From Alphaproteobacteria bacterium HGW-Alphaproteobacteria-7 (GTDB lineage: Bacteria > Pseudomonadota > Alphaproteobacteria > Sphingomonadales > Sphingomonadaceae): a stretch of 64,000 nt of DNA. The stretch covers positions 106,682 through 170,681 of the forward strand of contig PHEB01000005.1 in assembly GCA_002842735.1 (NCBI GenBank), in the 5' to 3' direction. Below the pieces are notes generated by a model. The model was not told the DNA's origin, made no database searches, and was given only the letters and a program-made list of their open reading frames with translations. A program made the translations under genes and the position numbers. Below are positions 1 through 8,544 of the stretch, piece after piece (position 1 is the first letter of the stretch; each line of letters opens with the position of its first letter).

Positions 1-1500
1 AGGCTTCTTGGCTTTCGGTTCAGCATCCGCAGGCTTTGCTGCTGCCTTCTTCGCAGGGGCCTTCTTGGCGGCAGGCTTTTCCTCAGCGGGAGCATCTGCC
101 TTGGCTTCAGCTTTTTTCGCCGGAGCCTTCTTCTTGGCCGGGGCTTTCTTAGGTGCAGGTGCGGGCGCGGTTTCTTCCGCTTCGATCGCAGCCTGAAGCT
201 CCTCAACGGTCACTTCGCGTTCCGTAACCTCGGCCTTGTCGAACAGGAAATCGACCACCTTGTCTTCGTACAAGGGCGCGCGCAGCTGGGCGGCGGCCAT
301 CGGCTCGGACTGGATGTACTGGATGAACCGTTCACGATCCTCGGCGCGGTATTGCACAGCCGCCTGCTGAACCAGCATCCCCATTTCCTGTTGGGTCACT
401 TCAACGCCGTTCGCCTGGCCGATTTCGGACAGCAGCAGGCCCAGACGCACGCGGCGTTCCGCAATCGCCTTGTATTCGTCCTTCTCGTCCTCGATCTGCT
501 TGATCGCCGCCGCGGCATCCTCATCATTGGCGGCTTCTTGCTGCAACTGCGCCCAGATCTGCGCGAATTCAGCCTCAACCATCGTGGCGGGCACTTCAAA
601 GCTGTAGCCCGCAGCCAGCTGATCGAGCAGCGCGCGCTTCATCTGGGTGCGGGTCAGGCCAGCGGTCTGTTGTTCCAGCTGCGCCTTCATGATTTCCTTG
701 AGCTTCTCAAGGCTATCAAGCCCGAGGTTCTTGGCGAAATCTTCGTCAATCTGGGTTTCAGTTTCAACCTTCACCGCCTTGACGGTGATGTCGAAGGTCG
801 CTTCCTTGCCCGCCAGATGTTCGGCCTGATATTCAGCCGGGAAGGTAACGGTGATAGTCTTTTCTTGCCCTGCCTTCACGCCCACCAGCTGGTCTTCAAA
901 GCCGGGGATGAAGGTGCCCGAACCCAGCACCAGCGCCGCGTCTTCGGCCTTGCCGCCGTCAAATTCGACGCCGTTCAGCTTGCCGACGAAATCGATGATC
1001 AGTTGGTCGCCGTCCGCCGCCTTCTTGGTCTTGGCCGCGTCCTTGTAGCTTTTGTTCTGGCCCGCGATACCCGCCAGCGCTTCGTCAATCTGCGCGTCGG
1101 TTACCGGCACCACCAGCTTTTCCAGCTTGAGGCCATCGGTGCTCGGCGCATCAATGGTCGGGAGCACTTCGAGGCTGACGCTGATTTGCGCGTCCTTGCC
1201 TTCCGCATAATCTTCATTGAGGCCGATTTCGGGCTGCATCGCGGGGCGCAGCGCTTCATCGCGCAGCAGTTGATCGACCGATTCGCGAATCGTGTCGTTC
1301 ACCACCTGCCCATGCAGGGCTTCGCCGTGCATTTTCTTGACGAGATTGGCGGGCACCTTGCCCGGGCGGAAGCCGGGCATCCGCACTTGCGGGGCCACCT
1401 TCTTGATCTCGGCGTCGATCTTCGCGGTGAGATCGGCGGCGGGGATCGTGATGAGATAGGCGCGCTTGAGCCCTTCGTTGACGGTCTGCTTGGTCTGCAT
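1..1500 (-). CDS. tig: Trigger factor (C-terminus cut by window edge)
   Basis: Ribosome-associated peptidyl-prolyl isomerase and chaperone that binds nascent chains at the exit tunnel. The ATG at 1500-1498 opens a frame that stays open to base 1, giving 500 codons without a stop, so the 3' end lies outside the window. The N-terminus (MQTKQTVNEGLKRAY) fits sphingomonad trigger factors. The middle holds the FKBP-type domain and the C-terminal chaperone domain. The last visible part is a long Ala/Lys/Pro-rich tail with repeated AKKA-type motifs, which makes the protein longer than the 430-residue E. coli form; such low-complexity tails occur in alphaproteobacterial homologues. A tRNA-Leu gene lies just upstream on the same strand. 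Confidence 0.96.
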   Translation of the reverse strand, partial: MQTKQTVNEGLKRAYLITIPAADLTAKIDAEIKKVAPQVRMPGFRPGKVPANLVKKMHGEALHGQVVNDTIRESVDQLLRDEALRPAMQPEIGLNEDYAEGKDAQISVSLEVLPTIDAPSTDGLKLEKLVVPVTDAQIDEALAGIAGQNKSYKDAAKTKKAADGDQLIIDFVGKLNGVEFDGGKAEDAALVLGSGTFIPGFEDQLVGVKAGQEKTITVTFPAEYQAEHLAGKEATFDITVKAVKVETETQIDEDFAKNLGLDSLEKLKEIMKAQLEQQTAGLTRTQMKRALLDQLAAGYSFEVPATMVEAEFAQIWAQLQQEAANDEDAAAAIKQIEDEKDEYKAIAERRVRLGLLLSEIGQANGVEVTQQEMGMLVQQAAVQYRAEDRERFIQYIQSEPMAAAQLRAPLYEDKVVDFLFDKAEVTEREVTVEELQAAIEAEETAPAPAPKKAPAKKKAPAKKAEAKADAPAEEKPAAKKAPAKKAAAKPADAEPKAKKP

Positions 1501-1580
1501 GGTGACTGGTCTGAAGCCTTCTTGCCAAAAATTTTCGTGGGTGCGGCCCCATCCGTGACGAATGCGGTTCGGGGCGAATT

Positions 1581-1665
1581 TGGTGCGGGCGAAGGGACTC
1601 GAACCCCCACATCTTGCGATACCAGAACCTAAATCTGGCGCGTCTACCAATTTCGCCACGCCCGC
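1581..1665 (-). tRNA. tRNA-Leu (anticodon TAG)
   Basis: The minus strand reads GCGGGCGTGGCGAAATTGGT at its 5' end. The acceptor stem pairs GCGGGCG with CGCCCGC, the anticodon stem is CCAGA/TCTGG around loop TTTAGGT (anticodon TAG), there is a class II long variable arm, a TTCGAGT T-loop, and an encoded CCA end. The length of 85 nt and the long variable arm fit leucine tRNA. Confidence 0.97.
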
Positions 1666-1801
1666 ATGCCCGAACGAAGCCGCGCGGGGAAACCGGCTAA
1701 GGCACCCCGCGCGTATTAGCGAGCGCCTCTATCCCGCTCCGCGCAAAAGGGCAAGCGCAACACGCTTGAAGGCTTGCTGATTGCCGATTAAGGGCGGGCG
1801 C

Positions 1802-2122
1802 ATGAACGATGAAACCCCCAAACCCGCACCCGAAACCACCCTCGCCTCCACTGGCGCGGATGTGCCGCCCGATCACCTTTCGGTGAATCCGCGAAGCCCA
1901 TTCTTCGATTCCGAAAAGCTGCAACGCGGCGTCGGCATCCGGTTCAAAGACCGCGTGCGCACCGATATCGAGGAATATTCGGTGTCCGAAGGCTGGGTGC
2001 GGGTGCAGGCGGGCAAGAGCCTCGATCGCAAGGGCCAGCCGCTGACGATCAAGCTGACCGGCCCGGTCGAAGCGTGGTACGAAGATTTGGGCGAAAACCC
2101 ACCCGTCGTCCGCAAGGGTTAA
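1802..2122 (+). CDS. DUF3297 family protein
   Basis: This small 106-residue soluble protein has no known function. After a Pro-rich N-terminal 25 residues it carries the conserved core of the DUF3297 family: LSVNPRSPFFD, then GIRFKDRVRTDIEEY, SEGWVRVQAGKSLDRKG and a closing acidic segment. I chose the ATG at 1802 over the in-frame TTG at 1781 because it gives the family's usual length. It lies 66 bp upstream of der on the same strand. Confidence 0.85.
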   Translation: MNDETPKPAPETTLASTGADVPPDHLSVNPRSPFFDSEKLQRGVGIRFKDRVRTDIEEYSVSEGWVRVQAGKSLDRKGQPLTIKLTGPVEAWYEDLGENPPVVRKG

Positions 2123-2188
2123 GGCATCGGCAGGGCTGCACCCGCACCGCTTGCAAACCAGCGCATTTGCGCCCACTTGGCGGCGATC

Positions 2189-3604
2189 ATGTCCTCGCCC
2201 CAAAAACCCACTGTCGTCATTATCGGCCGCCCCAATGTCGGCAAGTCCACGCTGTTCAACCGGCTGGTGGGCAAGAAACTCGCGCTGGTCGATGATCAGC
2301 CGGGGGTGACGCGTGATCGGCGGATGGGCGATGCCGACATTGCCGGACTGCAGTTCACCGTTGTCGATACCGCCGGTTGGGAGGACGATGACATCCACAC
2401 CCTTCCCGGCCGGATGCGGGTGCAGACCGAGGCCAGCCTTGATGGCGCGGACGCGGCGTTGTTCGTGATCGACGCGCGCGCTGGCCTCACACCGTTGGAC
2501 GAGGAAATCGGGCGCTACCTGCGTGAACAGGAAGTTCCGGTGGTGGTGGTGGCCAACAAGGCCGAAGGATCGGCGGGCGAACACGGCGTGCTCGAATCCT
2601 ATGCGCTTGGCCTTGGCGATCCGGTGCCGCTGTCGGCAGAGCACGGCGAAGGTATCGCCGATTTGTTCGGCGGGCTGTTTCCGATCATCGGCAACAAGGC
2701 TGATCTTTACGAAGAAGCGAAAGAGATCGAAGACGCCTATGCTGCTGCGATGGACGAGGAAGATCGCCCCGCCGGGCCGCTGAAGCTCGCTATTGTTGGG
2801 CGACCCAATGCGGGCAAATCCACGCTGATCAACCGCCTGCTGGGTGAAGACCGGTTGCTGACCGGGCCTGAGGCCGGGATCACCCGCGATTCGATTGCGG
2901 TCGACTGGCAGTGGACCGATCCCAAAACCGGCGAACTGCGTGACATCCGCCTGATCGACACCGCCGGGATGCGCAAAAAACGCAATGTCACAGAAAAGCT
3001 GGAAAAACTCTCGGTCGCCGATGCCCGCCGCGCGGTTGATTTTGCGGAAGTTGTGGTGCTGTTGCTCGATGCCACGCAGGGGCTGGAGCATCAGGACTTG
3101 AAGATCGCCAGCCTCGTGCTCGAAGAAGGCCGCGCGCTGATGATCGCGATCAACAAGTGGGACGTTGCGGAAGGTGCCAGCAGCCTGTTCAACGGCATCC
3201 GCGGCGCATTGGATGATGGGCTGGCGCAGGTGCGCGGGCTTCCGCTGTTCGCGGTCAGCGCCAAGACCGGCAAGGGGCTCGATCAGATGCTATCCGGCGC
3301 GTTCGAACTGCGCGATAGCTGGTCGAAGCGGGTATCCACCGCCGCGCTCAATCGCTGGTTCGACGATGCGCTGGAGGCCAACCCCCCGCCCGCACCGGGT
3401 GGCAAGCGGATCAAGCTGCGCTATATCACACAGGCCGGCACCCGCCCGCCGCGCTTTGTCATCTTCGGCTCACGGCTGGATATGCTGCCCACCAGTTACG
3501 AACGTTACCTCATCAACGGCATCCGCGCGAAGCTCGGCTTTGATGCGGTGCCGGTGCGCGTGACGTTGAAAAGCAACAAGAACCCCTACGCCAAGGACGG
3601 TTGA
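2189..3604 (+). CDS. der: Ribosome biogenesis GTPase Der (EngA)
   Basis: Double-GTPase protein of 471 residues that helps mature the 50S subunit. The first G domain has G1 GRPNVGKS, G3 DTAGW and G4 NKAE. The second has G1 GRPNAGKS, G3 DTAGM and G4 NKWD. The C-terminal KH-like domain ends in NPYAKDG. The ATG at 2189 is preferred to the in-frame TTG at 2177. The stop overlaps the start of the following membrane-protein gene (ATGA), so the two are probably co-translated. All GTPase motifs look intact. Confidence 0.98.
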   Translation: MSSPQKPTVVIIGRPNVGKSTLFNRLVGKKLALVDDQPGVTRDRRMGDADIAGLQFTVVDTAGWEDDDIHTLPGRMRVQTEASLDGADAALFVIDARAGLTPLDEEIGRYLREQEVPVVVVANKAEGSAGEHGVLESYALGLGDPVPLSAEHGEGIADLFGGLFPIIGNKADLYEEAKEIEDAYAAAMDEEDRPAGPLKLAIVGRPNAGKSTLINRLLGEDRLLTGPEAGITRDSIAVDWQWTDPKTGELRDIRLIDTAGMRKKRNVTEKLEKLSVADARRAVDFAEVVVLLLDATQGLEHQDLKIASLVLEEGRALMIAINKWDVAEGASSLFNGIRGALDDGLAQVRGLPLFAVSAKTGKGLDQMLSGAFELRDSWSKRVSTAALNRWFDDALEANPPPAPGGKRIKLRYITQAGTRPPRFVIFGSRLDMLPTSYERYLINGIRAKLGFDAVPVRVTLKSNKNPYAKDG

Positions 3605-4095
3605 TGATGTTCGACCTGTTTGCCGTTGCCGCTGATGTGCGCATGCCGTTTGCGCTGGAGATATTCGAACGCACCGCCTCCACCCCGCGCGTTCAGCAAG
3701 TGGTGCAGTTGAGCCTCGCGCCTGCATTCCTGCTATCCGGCATCGGCGCGGTGATGAATGTCATCATGAGCCGGATGATCTGGATCGCCCAGCGGATCGA
3801 ACGGATCGAGGACAAGCTGGAGGAACAGCGCACCCCCAGGCAGGCGCGCGAGCACCGCTGGCTGATGCGACGACGCAAGCTGGCGCAGGGCGCGATTCTG
3901 TTCTCGACCGCTGCGGCGGTGATGATCAGCCTGGTGATCGGGCTGTTGTTCATCTCAGCCTATATCACATCGCAGATCGGCACGCTGATTGCAGGGCTAT
4001 GGGTGCTGACGATGGTGCTGCTGGTGACGGGGCTTGCGTTTTTCCTGCTGGAAACGCGGTTGGCGGCCATCGGCGCGCAGGTGCCGAAGGATTAG
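3604..4095 (+). CDS. DUF2721 family membrane protein
   Basis: Small inner-membrane protein of 163 residues with three predicted transmembrane helices, near residues 35-55, 95-120 and 125-150. A charged cytoplasmic stretch (IERIEDKLEEQRTPRQAREH) lies between the first and second. The family (DUF2721) has no established function. The start ATG overlaps the der stop codon; a second ATG follows at once at 3607, so the start is uncertain by one codon. A strong hairpin follows the stop. Confidence 0.8.
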   Translation: MMFDLFAVAADVRMPFALEIFERTASTPRVQQVVQLSLAPAFLLSGIGAVMNVIMSRMIWIAQRIERIEDKLEEQRTPRQAREHRWLMRRRKLAQGAILFSTAAAVMISLVIGLLFISAYITSQIGTLIAGLWVLTMVLLVTGLAFFLLETRLAAIGAQVPKD

Positions 4096-4106
4096 CAGGC
4101 TGAGAC

Positions 4107-4145
4107 GCAAAAAAGGCAGATCCCTAGCGGCCCTGCCTTTTTTGC
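4107..4145. terminator. Bidirectional intrinsic terminator
   Basis: A perfect 13-bp stem pairs GCAAAAAAGGCAG (4107-4119) with CTGCCTTTTTTGC (4133-4145) around a 13-nt loop. The run of six T on each strand makes it work both ways, between the convergent DUF2721 gene and the secreted-protein gene. Confidence 0.85.
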
Positions 4146-4163
4146 GGCGTCAGCGGAGCCTCA

Positions 4164-4628
4164 TCACTTGATCATCTTGACTTCGCGCAGGACATGAACC
4201 GCCTGGATCGTACGGATCCGGTTATACAGTTCCAGCACCGTCTTGTTCGACTGGTCCAAATTGGCCTTGCCGTATTCTTCGAGGAATTTCAGATAGCGCG
4301 CCTTGTTGGGGCCAGTCATTTCCGTGTTCGGGAAAGTCACCCGCAGGACGACATTGAATTCGTTTTCCCCATAGGGAACCTCGTAGATCGCATAGCTTGA
4401 AATATAGCCCAGTTTCTTCTGCACCTCGTTGGCCGCGACCCACGTCGACTTGAGGCCTTCTAGATAGGTTTCAAACTGGCCTGCGTCGACTTTGACGAAG
4501 GTCAGTTCGACAACCTCGTCAGCCGGTTGGTAATTCTCGTAAAGCTCCATTTGCGCGGCCGCCGGAACCGCCATCGCCAGCGTGGCCGCAGCAATGCCGC
4601 CACTGATCGTCTTGATAATCGCGTTCAT
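4164..4628 (-). CDS. Secreted protein of unknown function
   Basis: This 154-residue protein begins with a Sec signal peptide: MNAIIKT, a hydrophobic stretch, then VPAAAQ as probable cleavage site near residue 26. I do not recognise a named family. The mature part (about 128 residues) is mixed alpha/beta without cysteines, and the VVELTFVKVDAGQFETYLEG segment resembles the first strand and helix of ferredoxin-like dimeric alpha+beta barrel proteins, but that is a guess. The ATG at 4628 is preferred over an ATG 11 codons upstream because GAGGGG precedes it and it starts the signal peptide. An inverted repeat lies about 200 bp upstream. Confidence 0.75.
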   Translation of the reverse strand: MNAIIKTISGGIAAATLAMAVPAAAQMELYENYQPADEVVELTFVKVDAGQFETYLEGLKSTWVAANEVQKKLGYISSYAIYEVPYGENEFNVVLRVTFPNTEMTGPNKARYLKFLEEYGKANLDQSNKTVLELYNRIRTIQAVHVLREVKMIK

Positions 4629-4823
4629 TGGTAATCCCCTCTTTTGCTTGTATGTTAGCAAAGGAAGGCGCCCCGATGATCGGGAAGCATCGCAGCCTCA
4701 TATCACAAGGCGCGACACTGATCAGCAAACCACGTTGATCCACTCCCCCCCAGGAACAATAATGTGGAAGCACACTTGCCAAGTCAAACGCTGCACCGGC
4801 CTTGAAACGTCAAAAAAACGTCA

Positions 4824-4852
4824 ATTCGTTCAAAAATGACTTGTGAACGAAT
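4824..4852. repeat. Inverted repeat ATTCGTTCA-N11-TGAACGAAT
   Basis: A perfect 9-bp inverted repeat with an 11-nt spacer lies between bfr and the secreted-protein gene, directly beside a second hairpin (4854-4883). It could be an operator or part of a compound terminator. No T-tract follows in the bfr direction. Confidence 0.5.
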
Positions 4853-4853
4853 A

Positions 4854-4883
4854 AGCGGCCCACAACTATCGTTACGGGCCGCT
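4854..4883 (-). terminator. Probable terminator of bfr
   Basis: An 8-bp stem (AGCGGCCC/GGGCCGCT, 14-nt loop) lies about 37 bp after the bfr stop. It is followed on the minus strand by TTATTCGTT, a weak U-rich tract. Confidence 0.55.
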
Positions 4884-4919
4884 CAAGATTGCGTTTGCAG
4901 ATTACCCTGCAATCAGCCT

Positions 4920-5402
4920 TCAGCCTTCGCCCGCTGGTTTGCTTTGCAATTGCACGTAGTTTTCCAGCCCCATGCGTTTGATCATGTCAAACTGGGTTTC
5001 GAGGAAATCGACATGCTCTTCCTCGTTGTCGAGGATGTGGGCGAACAGATCGCGACTGACATAGTCACGCACGCTTTCGCTATGCGCAATCGCTTCACGC
5101 AGTAGCGGGATCGCTTCGTTTTCAAGCGCGAGGTCGGCCTTGAGCACTTCCTCGACATTTTCGCCCACCTTCAATTTGTGGATCGCCTGAAAATTCGGCA
5201 GCGCATCAAGGAACAGGATGCGCGCCGCGAGCTTATCGGCATGCTCCATTTCCTCGATCGATTCCTTGCGCTCATAAGCGGCGAGCCGGGTCACGCCCCA
5301 ATCGTCGAGCACACGGTAATGCAGCCAATACTGGTTGATCGCCGTCAGCTCGTTGGTGAGCGCCTGATTGAGATAGTCGATGACTTTGGGGTCGCCCTTC
5401 AT
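4920..5402 (-). CDS. bfr: Bacterioferritin
   Basis: Iron-storage protein of 160 residues forming a 24-subunit shell with a di-iron ferroxidase centre and inter-subunit haem. Visible ferroxidase residues include Glu in LTNELTAINQY, ExxH in EEMEHADKL, and the C-terminal ENEAIP and DNEEEHVDFL segments. Met near residue 52 (in the IEEMEHADK helix) fits the haem ligand. The ATG at 5402 follows AAGGAG. bfd lies upstream on the same strand with about 150 bp between them. That gap holds a palindrome (5518-5534) that resembles an iron-responsive operator, so bfr may have its own promoter. Confidence 0.96.
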   Translation of the reverse strand: MKGDPKVIDYLNQALTNELTAINQYWLHYRVLDDWGVTRLAAYERKESIEEMEHADKLAARILFLDALPNFQAIHKLKVGENVEEVLKADLALENEAIPLLREAIAHSESVRDYVSRDLFAHILDNEEEHVDFLETQFDMIKRMGLENYVQLQSKPAGEG

Positions 5403-5517
5403 GGCGGTTACTCCTTGCGATAGATCAAAGCGCCTTGCCGACGTTGCTTTAACAATAGACGCTGCAAGGGTGTGTCCGCAAGGGGCGGGTCGATACTTTT
5501 CGTTATGAATCAAAAGT

Positions 5518-5534
5518 TTGCGAGGTATTCGCAA
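5518..5534. promoter_or_regulatory. Fur/Irr-like palindrome upstream of bfr
   Basis: TTGCGA-GGTAT-TCGCAA is a perfect 6-bp inverted repeat 116 bp upstream of the bfr start. Its half-sites resemble those of the sites before bfd and the siderophore receptor. Confidence 0.5.
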
Positions 5535-5550
5535 TCACAAATAGCGCGTG

Positions 5551-5742
5551 CTATCCTGCGATCATCTCGCAAGACGCGGCAGCGCGTTCGGCGTCGATGA
5601 TTTGTTGCGCTTCCTCAAGGCATTGCCCGCAGTTGGGGCGTTTGCCGAGGCTCGCGTAAGTCGCTTCAGCGTCGCCCTTGCAACAAAGCGCGGCCCTGCG
5701 CAGGTCAGTTTCGCGAATTGCATTGCAGATGCAGATATACAT
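5551..5742 (-). CDS. bfd: Bacterioferritin-associated [2Fe-2S] ferredoxin
   Basis: This 63-residue electron donor binds a [2Fe-2S] cluster and reduces stored iron in bacterioferritin so that it is released. The BFD fold is evident from the N-terminal CxC (MYICICNAIRE) and the later CxxC (RPNCGQCLEEA), which supply the four cluster ligands. An extra Cys pair (CCKGDAE) lies between them. The ATG at 5742 gives the usual family length. A Fur-box-like 15-mer sits about 45 bp upstream. The neighbouring downstream gene is bfr, its partner. Confidence 0.93.
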   Translation of the reverse strand: MYICICNAIRETDLRRAALCCKGDAEATYASLGKRPNCGQCLEEAQQIIDAERAAASCEMIAG

Positions 5743-5786
5743 AGCCGCCGAATCACTCCTGCGAAGCGTTTGCAGAAGCGAATGTA

Positions 5787-5801
5787 TGCGAATTATTCTC
5801 A
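5787..5801 (-). promoter_or_regulatory. Fur-box-like 7-1-7 site upstream of bfd
   Basis: The minus strand reads TGAGAATAATTCGCA, close to the 7-1-7 Fur consensus TGATAATnATTATCA. It lies 45 bp before the bfd start, where a promoter operator would be expected. Confidence 0.6.
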
Positions 5802-5925
5802 ATAACAAGGCGTTTTTGCATCAGCACGCCTCCGGCAGGCGAAATCCTCGCGCCTGCGGCGCTGCGGGCGGCCGGTCGGCCTTGCGGCGGCTGCTCCGCC
5901 GATCAGCCCCACCCGGCGTTGCCAG

Positions 5926-7224
5926 TCACTTCCTCAGCGGAAAAACGGTGCGATAGGTCAGGCTGCGCCATAACCATTCGAGCGGGCCGTAACGGAAGCG
6001 GTCAAGCCACGGCTTCGACCATGCCAGCATCACCGCCCAGGCCAGCAGCACCACGATATACAACTGCGGGCGGCTCAATTCCCCGAATAGCCCCAGCGCC
6101 CAGCCGTGGAACACCAGCATCATCAGGATCGAGGTGCCGAGGTAATTGGTGAACGCCGCCCGGCCCGCAGCGCGAATGCGCTCACCCAGCCAGCCTGTCG
6201 CTGACGGTGCATAGGCCACCAGTAACGCCGCCAGCCCCAAAATCATCCACAAGCGCGGCAATGGGCTCCATCCGATATAGGCGGCGAGCGTTCCATAGAA
6301 CGTAAAGCCCCCCGCCTGCACCGCCAAACCAATCGCCAGATGCGCCAACCCACCCGCAGTCACGCCGATCCAGCCCCACCGCAGCAGCTTGGCGCGGCCA
6401 ATCGCTCCGTTGAAAAAGCCTAGCCGATACAACGCCACCCCGATCAGCATCAGTGGCAATGTCTCCAATCCGAACAGCATCGCATTGTTCAGCGGCTCGC
6501 TCCATTGCTCGGTCAGGCGGTGCATCACCAGCGCGCCATAATCGCCAGCGACAATGGCGGCGTTGGGCACATCGCCGCGGGCCAGCGTTTCATCAATACC
6601 AGCGGTCATGCCGGCGCGCGCTTCCGCCAGTTCGGGGCTGATCTCGCCGAACGACGTATCGGCGATCGCCCAGGTCGCGGTGAACATCGCGGCATAGATC
6701 AGCACGCCCAGCATATATCCTGCCAGCCCGACCCACAGCTGCGTCTTGATGCTCCACTTGAGGCAAGCGAGCGCAACAAAGCCGAACAATGCGTAGTAAA
6801 ACAGGATGTCGCCCGGCCAGATGAAGAAGAAATGCACCATCCCGAACACCATCAGGATCGCCAACCGCCACGCCTGCAAACCCCGCGTGGCGCCGCGCGC
6901 CCATGCTTTTTCCATGAACAGATAAATCCCCGCGCCGAACAGCAGGGTGAACAATCCGCGCATCTTGCCATCAATGGCCACGAATTGCGCGATCCACATC
7001 CAACCGTTCGGATCACCCGGATCGGTCAGGAACGCGGAAGGATACATGTAAGCTTCAAACGGCTGACCAAAGGCGATGATATTCGCAGCCAGAATGCCCA
7101 TCACCGCCAATCCGCGAATGAAATCAAGCGTGTCTATCCGCTCTCCGGCGGCGACCGGGGCGATGCTGAAACCCCCATCGGGGTGAATGCCCGCTGCTCC
7201 GCGCCCGCTCAAAGTGTTATCCAT
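5926..7224 (-). CDS. DUF418 family membrane protein
   Basis: Polytopic inner-membrane protein of 432 residues related to E. coli YeiB. The family is sometimes linked to transport or acyl-transfer at the membrane, but its function is not established. It has about ten hydrophobic helices. The N-terminal RIDTLDFIRGLAVMGILAAN is the typical heparan-N-acetyltransferase/DUF418 opening. Motifs FTLLFGAGIY and the C-terminal DUF418 block (TNYLGTSILM, GPLEWLWRSLTY) are present. A GGGGGA ribosome site precedes the ATG at 7224. It stands alone between bfd and the SPOR protein gene. Confidence 0.85.
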   Translation of the reverse strand: MDNTLSGRGAAGIHPDGGFSIAPVAAGERIDTLDFIRGLAVMGILAANIIAFGQPFEAYMYPSAFLTDPGDPNGWMWIAQFVAIDGKMRGLFTLLFGAGIYLFMEKAWARGATRGLQAWRLAILMVFGMVHFFFIWPGDILFYYALFGFVALACLKWSIKTQLWVGLAGYMLGVLIYAAMFTATWAIADTSFGEISPELAEARAGMTAGIDETLARGDVPNAAIVAGDYGALVMHRLTEQWSEPLNNAMLFGLETLPLMLIGVALYRLGFFNGAIGRAKLLRWGWIGVTAGGLAHLAIGLAVQAGGFTFYGTLAAYIGWSPLPRLWMILGLAALLVAYAPSATGWLGERIRAAGRAAFTNYLGTSILMMLVFHGWALGLFGELSRPQLYIVVLLAWAVMLAWSKPWLDRFRYGPLEWLWRSLTYRTVFPLRK

Positions 7225-7354
7225 CGCTGATCCCCCGCCCCCATGTTGCGGGAGACTAGCAAATTTCGGGGTCTTGGGAAGCGCGACCTTTGCGTTTGAT
7301 CAAGCAGCGCGAGACACGGTGGCAGATGTTGTCGCTACTATCGACGTCAGGAAC

Positions 7355-8380
7355 CTATCCTTGGCCCGCCACCAGGCAGGCCTGCCCTTGCCGTTTAAGT
7401 GCGGCACAGGCGCGGGCGGCTTCAGCCTTGCTGGCAAAGCCGGTGGCGAGCAGACGGGTGACTTTGCCGCTCGGCACCAGCGTCTTCTTGGTGCCGGCCA
7501 GCGCCGCATTGCCCGAAAGCTGGTTCCACATACGATCGGCATTGGCCGCAACCCCGAAAGCACCCAGCTGGATGCGCCATGTTCCCTGCTTGGGCGCAGC
7601 AACAGGTTGCGGGCGCGTAGCGGGCCTGGGCGCAGGCGCGGCGACAGCAACCGGAGCGGCCACTGCCAGCGTTGTTCTGGGTGCAGGTTGCGCGGCGGGC
7701 TGGTTTGCAGCCGCAATAACCGGCGGGCGCATTGTGAGTTCAGCCGCAGCGAGTTCAGCCGCGCGCTGCGTCCTTGCGCCAGCCTCCAACTCCCGCGCCA
7801 GCGATTGCGCCTGACTGCGCTGGGCGGCAGGCACATATTGATCCATCTGCGCCAGTGCATCGCGCGCCTGCGGCAGGCCCGCACCATTCGCCAGCGTCAT
7901 CAAGGCATAGGCGCGCACCCAGTCGAGCGGGGCGTAATCCGCATTGAAGTGCGACAGGCCGAGAACATATTGCGCGCGCGGATCGCCGCGATCGGATGCG
8001 GCGCGAATCATCGGCATCGCCTTGTCCTGCTCGCCCTCCTGAAACAGCATCAGCCCGTAATTGTCGGCAGCCTTGATATGGCCAAGCCGGGCTGCCTCTT
8101 CATAGAGCTGGCGCGCGCGGGCATTATCAGTCTCGACCCCGCGCCCAAGGCGATAGGCCTGCGCCAGGTTGAACAGCGCATCGGCATCGCCAGCCGCCGC
8201 GGGACCCTGCCATTCAGCAACCGCACGAGTAAAGTCGCCGGCTGTCCAAGCATCGACCCCTGCTTTGACATCCGCCAACGCCGGAGCCGCCAGCAGCGAC
8301 AGCACCGCTACACCAATCGCTGCACGGGTTTCTGCCGGGATTACCGTTCCAGCTATGCGCCAAACCATCGAGCGTGCCAT
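7355..8380 (-). CDS. Sel1-repeat and SPOR-domain secreted protein
   Basis: This 341-residue exported protein has three parts. Residues about 1-36 form a signal peptide ending near PALADV. Residues 40-170 hold Sel1-like/TPR repeats (for example ALFNLAQAYRLGRGVETDN, AADNYGLMLFQEGEQDK, AQYVLGLSHFNADY). After an Ala/Pro-rich linker, residues 262-338 form a SPOR domain (TWRIQLGAFG ... GFASKAEAARACAALKRQG), which in known families binds denuded septal peptidoglycan. The ATG at 8380 is preceded by GAGG. It is divergent from the parA-like gene, and a second SPOR protein lies on the other side of that operon. A periplasmic role at the division site is inferred. Confidence 0.85.
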   Translation of the reverse strand: MARSMVWRIAGTVIPAETRAAIGVAVLSLLAAPALADVKAGVDAWTAGDFTRAVAEWQGPAAAGDADALFNLAQAYRLGRGVETDNARARQLYEEAARLGHIKAADNYGLMLFQEGEQDKAMPMIRAASDRGDPRAQYVLGLSHFNADYAPLDWVRAYALMTLANGAGLPQARDALAQMDQYVPAAQRSQAQSLARELEAGARTQRAAELAAAELTMRPPVIAAANQPAAQPAPRTTLAVAAPVAVAAPAPRPATRPQPVAAPKQGTWRIQLGAFGVAANADRMWNQLSGNAALAGTKKTLVPSGKVTRLLATGFASKAEAARACAALKRQGQACLVAGQG

Positions 8381-8510
8381 TGTTTTTGCCTCATGCAATG
8401 CTTCGTCATTGTTCGCACTTGCTATAGCCAAAACAAGGTTAGCAAATCATTGCCATCCGCAGCGGCGCTTCCCGGTGCGGCTGATGATTGTGTCCGGCCG
8501 CACAGACCAA

Positions 8511-8544
8511 TTGCATAAAGATGGCCAGTTGCATGAAGATGGCC
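8511..8544. repeat. Tandem 18-bp repeat at the ParA gene 5' end
   Basis: TTGCATAAAGATGGCC (8511-8526) recurs as TTGCATGAAGATGGCC (8529-8544), 15 of 16 identical with an 18-bp period. Each copy carries an in-frame ATG, which makes the ParA start ambiguous. Confidence 0.6.

Noticed and set aside
352..1632. Open frame of 426 codons on the + strand opposite trigger factor
   Set aside because: It is an antisense shadow caused by strong GC-rich third positions of tig; no family resemblance, and it runs through the tRNA-Leu gene.
1697..3091. 464-codon minus-strand frame opposite DUF3297 and der
   Set aside because: der motifs are unambiguous on the + strand; the antisense product is low-quality sequence.
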